DNA of 64,000 bases from assembly GCA_950295325.1 (NCBI GenBank), contig OX485804.1, positions 49,402,429 to 49,466,428 on the forward strand, written 5' to 3'. The DNA is from Polytrichum commune. Its lineage: Eukaryota > Streptophyta > Polytrichopsida > Polytrichales > Polytrichaceae. Position numbers and translations under genes: made by a program. The first letter of the stretch is position 1. Each line of letters opens with the position of its first letter. The notes under the pieces were generated by a model that worked only from the letters and a program-made list of their open reading frames with translations, was not told the DNA's origin and searched no databases. Shown one piece after another: positions 36,300-47,100 of the stretch.

Positions 36300-38100
36300 G
36301 TCCTCAACATCAAAAAGTTCATCCATGGTTTGACTTGGTAGTGAATAACCACTCCTTGCATCACTTGGCCAATTTTTCTTGATCAACATTGGTTTGTTTT
36401 GTGTTGAATGGGTTGCCCAAAAGTTACGAGGGAATCAATCAAACCCTTAATACTCTAGACATCCAAACTATGTTCACACAAATGACATCAAAGCTCCCCA
36501 CACAATTGCATTGCATGGAGCTCTTGAACAAGGAGTTCGGTGACGAAGAGGCACTTGCAACTCACTTCACTCATCTCAACACGAAAAATCAAAGGAGGAG
36601 GGCAAGGATATTTTGGAGGGAGATACACACATAGACGTCCCAAGTCAACCGTGGAAGAAGGTATGGAGGGCGTGGCGGTCCAAGAGGTTGCTCAAATCAC
36701 AAAACAACACTTACATTAAAGATTCTTTGCTCCAACTTAGTTGAACCTCTCATAATCCCCTCGGTTCTAGGTGCTTTGTTGTATTTACTTACAAAAAATT
36801 GTGAGAGGTTGGGGTTTTTCTTATGAAATTGAAACCTTCACAAAGTTTAAATACCTAGGAAAATGGTTGAATGTGAAATTGGTAAGAGTGACAAATTTGT
36901 TTATGACAGAGGGAGGAAATCTTGTATGAGGAATTCAAAATTTAATGTGATAGCAAGGGGATCAAATATCAAAATTCCCTAGGCCTTTACGCCCCAACAA
37001 AATGACGTTGTTGAACACTTATGCGTCATGAGCATGATTGCAAGTTGCAAGCTTCATGGATACATGTGGAAGGAAGTGATAAACACAACAAATTGGCAAC
37101 AAAGGGATGATTTCCAAAGAGAAGTATTACAAATGCAAGCTAAACAAAAGCTCCCTAAAAACAATTTGGTGCATTGCTTTCTTCCACATGCTCAGGAAGG
37201 ATAAGAGAGAATTAGACAACAAGACTTGCAAGTGTATCATGATGATTGCCGGTACCAAGATACGGGCGTTATTTTTTCTTTTCTTTCTGTATCATGATGG
37301 GCTATGATGCAAACAGTAAAGCACGCCATAAATTTTGATCCGATTAAGGTTTATTTATTTATTAGTCGTGACGTCGTTTTCTATGGGAGTAAACTAAAAT
37401 TTGCTCACTTAGAGCAAGCCATTGCCACTGAAGACATTGCCGTTGTAGACTAATTTGAGTAGTCTGTGGATTCTATAGAGCATGATATTCTAGGATTGAT
37501 TGCACCCAACAAATGCTCTTATGTGTTCAAGCCAAAATCTGCAAGTTGAGATGGACGAGAAATTTGTTGATGATCAAAGAGCACTAACAATCTCTGGTCA
37601 GCGGACTCATTTACGTCATCCTTACAAGGATGGACATTTAATACTGAATCATGATATTGCGTGTTGTCAGAAAATGCCAAAGATTCTGTGTACCTGAAAC
37701 GACTCTCACAAGAGCTCTAAGGAGGACACAATATACCAACATTAAATTCAGTGATAATCAAAGTTATATTAAGCTTGGCAATAACCATGTGCTACATGCA
37801 CGGACACAGCACATAGAAATATAACATCAAAATATTAGAGAAAAATCGCGGTCATGAGATGTCTTGGTCAATTATATACCCACAGCTCAGCAGCGACTGT
37901 AGACATTCTAACCAAACCTCTTGAACCATATAGTTTCCTTGAAGCTCAGAGAAATCTCTGGTATCAAACCACTTCCTACGTCACTCACCATTCAAGTCTT
38001 AGGATTTTCTCGAACCCAATAGGGAGTAGTATTAGTGCTATCCATCCACAAAGATTTCTTTGTACGCGTGTTCTAAATATCTAGCGCTTTAGGGTTCAAC
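36300..38100 (+). mobile_element. Ty1/copia retrotransposon fossil
   Basis: Plus-strand remnants appear in copia order. The first is a gag-like stretch with LNGLPKSYEGINQTLNTLD (about 36,395-36,460) and NKEFGDEEALATHFTHLN (about 36,520-36,580). Next comes a segment like the end of integrase (SRDVVFYGSKLKF, near 37,370-37,400). Last is the end of RNase H (VDILTKPLEPYSF, near 37,895-37,940). The whole is far shorter than a complete copia element. It is broken in many places and clearly old. No pair of long terminal repeats was found. A CTACACT-type MITE lies 55 bases beyond its right side. Confidence 0.75.
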
Positions 38101-38154
38101 TTACAAACATGTTGTCCCACCACTGAGTGGGTTTCTGAAAATAAGTGAACCCAA

Positions 38155-38523
38155 CTACACTAAATATGATGTTTAGTGTCACCAATTCTAATTGTCTTGC
38201 TCAATACTAACTGTAAACCGTAGTACAGTGTCACCAACACCAAATGTTAACCCAACATTAGTTATCATTCCTTGTAAATTCTTTGGGCGATTATAGATTT
38301 ACAGTGTTACAATTACTGTCACTTACCAAGTGGTCTTTCATCCCAAATTTCAATCATCCATGACAATATCTCATCACAAGTTGCTGACAAGAGAAGGTAG
38401 GGTTTTGGCCAATGCATGAACTCTACATCATCCATGACAGTATTTATTCACGAGAGGTGTCATCCGAAAAGTTATCATAGCGACATTAAATGCCATACGA
38501 CACGAAATATCATATTTAGTGTA
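38155..38523 (+). mobile_element. CTACACTAAATATGA-type MITE
   Basis: The left end CTACACTAAATATGATGTTT (38,155 on) pairs with the right end CGAAATATCATATTTAGTGTA (ending 38,523). The length is 369 bases. The flanks are compatible with a TA target site. The interior matches the copy at 50,278-50,670 almost throughout. Confidence 0.85.
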
Positions 38524-38640
38524 CCATTCTCTTGCACTACTTTTCAGAGACATGCACTAATTGTTCTGGCACTCATCTCCACAGACTTAGCATCGGATTC
38601 GTCTCCCTGTGGAGGGTATGAACTCTGGAGGCCCTTCACC

Positions 38641-38872
38641 AGTGATCGGGGAGATTTTTGGGCATAATCGGTTGAGATCCTACTGTAGTGTTTGCAAGTC
38701 CAACCGGTTACATGTTGACATCCTCCGGTTTTCCTTTATTAAATTGGGGTATATTCTTCTATAAATTCCTCTAAAATAATCAGTAATTTTCCTGCAGTCT
38801 TGAACTTCAACCGGTTATTTCTCAAACTCAACCGGTTCATCTGTAACTAACTGCCGGTTCTCCCCGATCATA
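38641..38872 (+). mobile_element. Mutator-like MITE with AACCGGTT interior and exact 10-bp target duplication
   Basis: GCCCTTCACC occurs at 38,631-38,640 and again at 38,873-38,882. Between them the element runs from AGTGATCGGGGAGA to TCTCCCCGATCATA, with terminal inverted repeats agreeing at 12 of 14 positions. A 10-bp duplication fits Mutator-like elements (9-11 bp). The interior repeats CCGGTT words (TCCAACCGGTTACATG, TCAACCGGTTATTTC, TCAACCGGTTCATC). It is 232 bases long, has no coding capacity, and is probably young because the duplication is perfect. Confidence 0.85.
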
Positions 38873-38882
38873 GCCCTTCACC

Positions 38883-40754
38883 TGAAGACCGCACCTCCCC
38901 TGCAAAATCCATTCAATAAGCATCTTCAAATGACTCTACTCCTCAGTGACATGCTCCAGACACTGCCATGATCGGCCTCGCACCTCCTCACTCTGCACCG
39001 CACCGCCTCAACACAATCCCACAACCCAAACATGAGGGATTCCCATGGCGAGACATTGAAGAGCTTAGTTGCAATGGGAGGTGGAGCCTTACTCAAACGA
39101 GAAATCAATTCACCACCAAGTTTGCAAACTCTCATTGTGTTCAATCTTGTTACATGCTCACATTCACGATCATTTCCTGCAACCTCTCACCACCAAACAC
39201 GACGGAGAGTTTCATGTGTGAGAGGGAGTGTTAACATCCACAAGTCTCATACGTCTCCTCATCTCATCTCATCTCACCATCACCCTTGGTTTTGTCCAGC
39301 TCTGTGCAACTTGCGACGATGAAGTTAACCTGTTAAATCCAGCCAAAAAATTTAAGGTGAAAGCACGGGGAGGGTTTGTAGGAGGGAATTGCTCTCAGAT
39401 AAAGTCTCCACTATAATCCACAAAATATCTACATTCACCCCACATATTGGACTGATGTGAGGGTTGATAATTGAGATCAGACCCTTGATCTCTTTAACTA
39501 CGAGGGTAAATAAGAAGAATGATAATTTGTAGTTGTGGTTGAAAGTGGGTCCAAACTATCGCAGTGGTTGTGTGTGAAGGAGCAAGAGGGAAACACCACA
39601 TACGAGCGTACATCTCATTCATCCACAAAAAGGCAGTGAAATTGTATGTAGAGCGGGGATTCGTTTTCGTTTTGAATAATTATGACATTGAAATTAGCTC
39701 CGAAGACCCCGAAATAGTCTAGCATGAATCAACCACAAACCTTGTAGGGGTGGTTGTAACCTGGGTGGATGAGAGGTACTCTTCTATGTAACATTCCCAT
39801 CATGTTGTGTAAACTTGCCTTCAAGGGTCGTTTACATTACAAAGATGGTTGTGGTTATGGTTTTCTAGCCCAATCAAGGTGTTTTTTTTTTAATTATTTT
39901 CACTCACATTTGTCTTGTGTGAATCTTTGCGGTTGTGGTTGATGGTGGGGTTGGTCTTTCAAATCGCAATCAATCATTAATTTAGGTCTTGGGTTGGAGA
40001 GGAAAATAAATCATTATTATCTTTCTTGGCTTTGGATTGTAGTGTTAAAGTGGTTGCCTCCTCAACTTTCTCCGGGGATATTGGTCTTGAAGCTCTCTAC
40101 TGATGTCACATGAGCATGAACAACCAACTCAAAGGTGATTAACCACGCGGAGTAGGGGAGTTGACGTGGTGAGGGGTGAGCATGGGAGTGGTTAGCAAAT
40201 TTGTTGTGCCTTTTCGGTGAAAATAGCATTGGAAAAAGTAAACCACAACCACCCCTAGTGTAAACAACCTTTGAAGACACAACAAGACTCAAGATGGAGA
40301 AAACTTGGGCTATCAAAGAAGAAACGAAAATTAAACGGCAATGTTCTAACGTTCTAAATTGAGCACTTAATTTGTCGTATTGTTCATGTTGGGCAATCAA
40401 TATGTTGCATGTGCCATGAAAATACCAAACGGTCACTTTAACTCCTGCTTTTAATGCCAATACAGTAATATGATGGGTTTTTCTTCCATCCATCAATCAG
40501 CAAATTAAAGACCCATCAGACCTGCTCAAAGGTCTCTGTAGCTGCAATCAATGCGAATCATTTGTGCATGTTTTTCCATCTCACTTTGATAAATTTACAA
40601 CATTATGAAAAGTCCTTACAAAAGACAATATTTGGTACATAGTACATTTATCACAAACGGAAGCTATTTGGAGCTAAGATGAATCCGTAGAGGCAGACGA
40701 CAGATACTTGTAATGTGATAATAACTAACGATCCAGTTGCGTAACCACAATAAT
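38883..40754. other. Spacer with dispersed repeat pieces
   Basis: No gene is supported. 38,900-39,420 is less AT-rich, and its run CTCCTCATCTCATCTCATCT is shared with 33,734-33,937. 39,590-39,790 resembles repeat DNA near 28,960-29,150 (inverted) and 11,240-11,420. The 144-codon minus frame at 40,062-40,496 is unassigned. Confidence 0.4.
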
Positions 40755-41170
40755 GAAGGTCAGACAAAAATTGATGACTCCAAATATCCTGGGTTCTTGA
40801 GCAATGATCAGGGAGAACCAGCTGCTCGTTAAGTTACAGATGAACCGGTTCAGTTTAAGAAATAACCTGTTGAAGTTCAAGACTTCAAGAAAATCACTGA
40901 TCAATAACGAAGGTCGGACAAAAGTTAACGACTCCAAATATCCTGGGTTCTTGAGCAATGATCGGAGAGAACCAGCTGCTAGTTGTTACAGATCAACCAG
41001 TTCAGTTTGAGAAATAACCGGTTGGAGTTCAAGACTGCAAGAAAATCACCGATCAATGTAGAGGAAGTTATGAAATATACCCCAATCCAATAAAGAAAAA
41101 CCAAAAGATGTGAAGTGGTTGGACTTGGAAACACCAGGATATCAACCGATTATGCCCAAAAATCTCCCCG
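40755..41170 (-). mobile_element. AACCGGTT Mutator-like MITE, inverted, with a 154-bp tandem duplication
   Basis: The reverse orientation of the 38,641-38,872 element: ATGATCGGAGAGAACC near 40,957 leads to CCAAAAATCTCCCCGG near 41,168. Its left part plus flank (GAAGGTC(A/G)GACAAAA to ATCACTGATCAATAA) is repeated in tandem with period 154, at 40,755 and 40,909. An imperfect target duplication may be GGTTCTTGAG on the left and TGTTCTTGCG on the right. Confidence 0.7.
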
Positions 41171-41658
41171 GACTCTGTTCTTGCGTTGGTAGAAATGTAG
41201 GGAGAGTGTAGAAACCACCTTCAAGGCTTTGATTCCTGGACGAGGAAGGGTGCGTATCCAACTTATGTTAGATTGCACATCTTTGATTGCCATTTTAAAC
41301 ACACGTTGTGTATACTAGGTATAATGGAGTTCAGAGAGCCTTACATTTAAGTTGAATAGGTGTAGATAGTTACAAGTAGGCTAAGGGAAGGTGCATGGTG
41401 GTCATGCCATCATCACTTTAAGTGCTTGATGTAGCTACTATTATTCAATTGACAAAGTTCTAGATGTTATTTGCTACAGATTGAAATGGAATTCCAACAC
41501 ACCAAGTGTGTCTTATATGAACTTTGGATGCGAAAGTTATAAGGGATTAAACGTTTATTGGTAGAAAACCCAAACCGGAAGTTTGATGTTGCGGTGGTGG
41601 AACACATCCATAATGAATATGTACTCAGTATGTAAGATTTAATGGGGATTTAATAGAG
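41171..41658. other. Spacer, nothing recognised
   Basis: AT-rich DNA without a coding frame or repeat that I can identify. Confidence 0.4.
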
Positions 41659-41800
41659 AGCTGATGTAACCAAAAACTAATGTAACCAGAAGCTACCACA
41701 CAACTAGAGCTAATGTGACCAAAAGCTAATGCGACCGAGCTAATGCGACCAAAGCTAATGTAACTAGAAGCTAATGTACCAGAAGCTAATGTAACCATCA
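41659..41800 (+). repeat. Minisatellite, about nine units of ~16 bp (AGCTAATGTNACCAAA)
   Basis: Variants such as AGCTAATGTGACCAAA, AGCTAATGCGACCGA and AGCTAATGTAACTAGA follow head to tail, with small length differences. Confidence 0.85.
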
Positions 41801-42214
41801 ACAATACAATTTGAAATTGCAACCGGTTGTGGCCTTCGTTCCAATAGCCATATATCCACACATAATTTACTCTAGCAGCCACATATCCACACAATAGTTT
41901 GCTCCAACAAACACATATTTGTACAACAACTATCCAACATGGTTCAAAAACAATTATTCAACATTAATAAGATTTATAATTATTTTGTTCAATAATCATT
42001 TTGCTAGCATTTTAGGAACTTTGTGTCTTTACCTATATGGAAAAGAGAGTGAAAATGAGCCCGTCATTAACCTTCGCGGAGCACCCCTTCCAACCACAAA
42101 GTCTTTCTGGCCGTAAATCTAGCCATACCTCTAACGGTTAGCATCTATGGCCGACTCTACCCTAGCTATCTTTTTTCCAATCCCTTAATCCAACAGTCTT
42201 CGTTTGCGGCCTTC

Positions 42215-42420
42215 TTGACCAATGGCCTTCATCCGGTCCACCTTCATCCACTCGACGCTTCCATCCACATGTGCCGTTATCTGTTTGACGCCTTCATCCG
42301 CGTACATCATCATCCACTCGACGCCTTCAACCGCTTGACTCTTCATCCTTTCGACACCGTGCCGCTTACACCTTCATCCACTTGACGCTTCATCTGCTCG
42401 ACACCATGCCAATGTTCATG
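42215..42420 (+). repeat. Minisatellite, CTTCATCCACTCGACGC-type units
   Basis: About eight imperfect units of 17-28 bases built on CTTCATCCACTCGACGCC and CTTCATC(T/C)(G/A)CTCGACACC. It is richer in CpG than the surroundings, so it is probably younger than the flanking DNA. Confidence 0.7.
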
Positions 42421-42599
42421 TATTGTCTAACTATCCTAACAATATCAACTAATTGACATTAATCTAATTTCTAATAACTAACTTCTTTCCTTATTAGACC
42501 GTGAGCCTTAAATCAAACCACGAGTGGTTTGGGTGGCTCATAGAATGCATATTTTATAACTAGGCGGATGACGGCGTTTAGGATTTAATTTTTTGTTGT

Positions 42600-44092
42600 A
42601 ATGATGTCGGTGAGAGTAGTGAGGCTGCACTTTGTCTTTGGACTTTTATGGTTGTGGTTGTTTTCTTTATATTTCATTTAAGTAATGGGACCAATCTTAT
42701 TACTAGGTACGTGTATGATTCGTTTTGGGAGAGTATATGAAGTTGTTGGTTTTGTAATTGATAATTTGTGCTTTGAAGTATGTGGTGAATGTAAGATGTT
42801 GGAGTTTGGATTTACCAAGGTATCCGTTCACTACACATTTTGATACACCAAGACCTATGTTTGAATAAAGTTTTAGTGAGTTGAGTTGTTGTTGGATGTA
42901 TACGATGTTATTTGTCAAGATAGCTAGGTTATCAATATATGTTGCTGTGGTCATGGTGTTTGGGGAGGTTTGGATTTTGTAAGCCATTTGGTATTTTTCT
43001 AGACAACATGGAAGCGGGTCTAGACAATAAATTTCTATTGGCAGTGTAATTGTGAAATATGTGTTTCTAAATGAGGTGGTGGATTATGAGTATATGTTGC
43101 CCAATAATTCGGTGACATCGGTTGGGTATCCTAGGTCATCCATAATGGGCTAGTAATCTTGGGTGGTCAATTAAGTTGAAGGCATTTTTAAAATCTATGT
43201 ATGTAACGTGGATATTTGTGAGTCTAGTGTGGCTACGATAGCTTGTATTTGGTGGGATGTGTTCCTCATTGGGCAAACTTCTTTTTTGGCTATGGTGAAG
43301 GATCTTGTGTTGTTCACCTTATGTGGTTAAGAGGGATGTGAGAGTGTTCGTGAAGAGTTTGTTATTATGGTTGGGTTAAATTTTTTATAAAGTAATATGG
43401 TGGCGCTATGTTTCCATTTTTGGGTATTGATTTTTGGTGGTAGCATTTAAAAAAGAATAGGAATAGCAAATTTTGGGAGTTGGGGAGGGAGGGTGGCAGG
43501 GGAGAGCTTTGAGGTCTTCTTGGGTCTTCTTGGGTTTTCTATTTTGTCTAGTGTCTCTCGGTATTTTTAAAAGTTTTTTTTGCAATTTTATTTGGTTTCG
43601 TGGGTGGTGATTTTGTGTGCTTATGAGCGGGCATTCTTTTGCTATGCATGCTAGTTCAATTAACCAATTTTGTATTTCTAGTTGGTTTGTTGATTGTGGG
43701 GTGTGTGGGATATCTGGGTTGTATTGGATTTGTTGAATGTCTCACCTTTAATGCAAGTTGGGCATGATTGGGAACGTGGTTGTTCATGTAATTGTTTTGA
43801 TGAGGTGGTATGTGGTGAGTTGTTTTTTCCATTGTTTTTGGAGTTTTCGGGGTAGGACACCACCTTGCTTTTGGGTTTTGGGTTGTGAAGGGGCGAGGCG
43901 GTGAGGCGGTGCATGTTTGTGTGGCACATTCATTGATGGATTGTATGATGTGGTTGATTTGTCTTTAGGCTTCATTCCAATCTTTTGGGACAATATTGTG
44001 GACTTCTAGAGTAGGTTTGTAAGTTGTGGGATAGCAGTGCATTTTTGTTTAGCGAATAGTGTGTGGAAGTTGTTTATGTATATATGGGGATA

Positions 44093-44130
<38 letters not shown>

Positions 44131-47100
44131 TATTTTGGGGGGTACGGGGAAGTGGTCAAAGTTGAGGTGGAGTGTGTGTTTTTGTGGCATTGGGAGGGTG
44201 TTGAGTGAGTGGTGGGGATGTAAAAACTATCTATGAGGCTGTATGGATGTATGTGGGACCACCTTGTCTATTGAGTTGTGAGTAATTAGGGATTGGCGTT
44301 AATCAAATAGAGTCGGTATATGTTTTCCATTCAACGTTGTCTTTGGTGGTTGGGTTGTGTGTTTGATGTGTGTGTTAGCCTATGAGAAAGATGTCATAAT
44401 TGAAATCGCCTAGAGGAGTGGGAGATGTATTGGGAGCTTGGTGATGGTTTACTGTATTGTTTGGTGGAGGGAGGGTATTTGGTGGAGGTCTTCATCATGT
44501 GAGGGCATGTACATGTGTATAGGAGGATTGGAGCAAGGGGTTTGCTGGCTATTTGAATTATTTGGAGGTACGGGGTTAGTTCTATAGGTGTTGATAATTT
44601 AGTGATGTTCTTAGAGAATGCAATTGTTTTATGAATCATAGTGATTAATTCTCCTCTTGTTGGGGCATATTGTATGTATAGTCTTCTTAGGCAGGATATG
44701 ACATCCAATGTGTTGTTGTATATTATTTTCGTGTGATGGAAATTGTGAGCCTATATATCTTGTTGAGTTGTCCTTAGGGAGTTTGTTTCTCGTAGGAATA
44801 TGATTGAGGTGGGTAGATTATGGTGAGTCGTAACTTGGTGGAAGTCTTGAAGGTTTGTGCTGATATGGCCGCAATTCCATGTTAAGCGTGTGATTGGGTT
44901 TGAGTATGCATGGGTGGAGTTGTTCGTATGTTTGTGAAGGTGTGTTTACGGCAAGGTTGATATTTTGTTGTGGAATCCTTGAACGGGGACGAGGATTTTG
45001 AGTGCTTCTTGGATGATCTTGGTTGGGTAGGCATGTAGTTGTTTTTGGATTTTAGTTTTTGTTGGCGTGTGATAATTGTTGTTACATTTTTTATGTAGCC
45101 ATATTGTTCTTGAGTTGGGTCTACGAGATTGATTTGAGGTGGGGACATATTTTCCAATGTGGGGCATATTGTGGTAAGGGGATCTATAGGTGGGGGTAGG
45201 GTTTCAAGTCGTCATTGGATGGTTAGGCTTCTAGGTGAAAGTCCATATTGAAGAGCTTGGTTGCATTGTGTAGGTAATGGGCTAATGGAGATAATTAAGA
45301 TGTAAGTAAGATGGGTCGTGTGGTGGTTGTTAGGAGTTGTAAGTGTCTAATGAGGTGCGAGAAGTCATGTAAGTGTATGTGTGGAGGGGGTGTTGTGGGC
45401 TTGATGATTTGTGAGAAATGCTTCGGTTAAAAGTGTGTATTCAGGTTAAAGAATTGTGTTATTTTCAATAAAATATTGTTTTTGTCATTGTTTGAAGGGG
45501 ATAAGCATATTTTATAGAACTGTGGTTGTTGGATCCAGGTTGAGGTAGCTATCTTTGGCACTTGATACAAGAGGGGACATGTTCCTTATGTAGTATGGGA
45601 TTTTGTTGTATTTTGGGTGCTTTAGGTGTGTGTTCAGGATGTGGCAAATTGTGTAAATATGTTGCGCCAGAGGGGGGGGGGGTTGTGGATACGAATAGGA
45701 GGGTGGAATATTTTTGATTTTGTAGGTACGTAGTTTGTTGGTTAATGTTGTAATGTACTTTTAAGTTGGAAGTGTGTGGTGGGGTAAGTGATATTTTTGA
45801 GGTTGTTTTGTGGAGGTGTATGTTGATAAGTTCAAGTTGGGGTGGGGTGGAGTAGTGTCCTGGTCATGTGTGTTGCTTTTTGTGCATAATGTATGTGGGT
45901 ACATGATCATGATGATGATAATTATGATTTTAGTAGTTTAGGTAGGGATATGTATACGGATGGTGTGAAGGTGGTGGAGTGGGATGGGTTGGGTAAATTA
46001 GGGAGGGGTGTGTTTTGAGAGTTGTGCACTTATCCAAATACATTTTGGAGAATTGCAAAAATCCATGAGTTCCTTATTGATAGTCAAACACAATACACTT
46101 AACACTAGAATATAGAGCCATTATTGAGTAGCTAGATGTATTCCATTCATGAGTGTTGTTGTAGACTTGTTGCTCGTTGTGATGTGCTTGCGGTACTTGT
46201 GGGAATCTCGGGGGTGCTCAGAGTTGTGCATGTGATATGCCCAATTTGTGTAAGTTGTTTGGGCCTTGTGGGAGTTGTTGTTAAAGATGTGAGAATGAGG
46301 CTACAAGGTTGTTGACTATTCCTTGCATTCGTTGGTTGGAGAATTGAAATTCCATTACCATGCATGGAGCCGACTAGAGTGTGAATGTTAGTGACTTGGT
46401 GCTTGAGGATTTTGGTTGACGTCTCCAGCCTTCGATTTGTGTCGAGGTTGATTGATGATGCTAGCGTGGTGAGCCTTCCATCGAGCTTGTCCTCTTAATC
46501 TTTCATGGTTTTCATTAGAGTTTTCATTGTGACAAATGGGTTGTTGGTTTGGCATTGTGCGTTGCTTGAATTTTTCTCACAATGGTTTCGGGGGCAAGGG
46601 CTTGTGCAAGCCGGATGGCAGTGTGGTTAGGTTCAATGCTGTCAATGCTACCCTTGTTTGGAATAAAATCCAATCGTCTCCCCAACATGATGATGGAGTG
46701 GTTGAGCCAATCCATGTACAAGGCCACATAAAGGCATTGTATATGACACCAATTGGAGTATTTGCCATCTACATGTTTAGGGCTATGACCAAAGCTTATT
46801 GTCGTGATGTTGTCTTCACCGAAAAGTTTCTTGACTACCGTAGTTTACTAGCAGGTTCGGCAACTTACTGCCTAATATATAATTAAAGTTCAAAAAGTAG
46901 GTTCAACACCTTAAAATAGTATATTCACATTTTCAGCAATTTTCTCTTTTAATTTTTAAAATTTTGGCTTAAATTTATTTTTAATTTTCTATTTAAGATA
47001 ATATCTTGTACATCTCTCTTGCATTGAATGACAAGTAAGATGTGAGTGAAGAGTTGAGAATGCTCTGTGCTTTATGCAAGTAGAGTGGAGTTGTGTTCAA

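Noticed and set aside
38101-38530. Right long terminal repeat of the copia fossil
   Set aside because: The segment is a complete MITE with its own inverted ends, and it recurs at 50,278 without any copia sequence.
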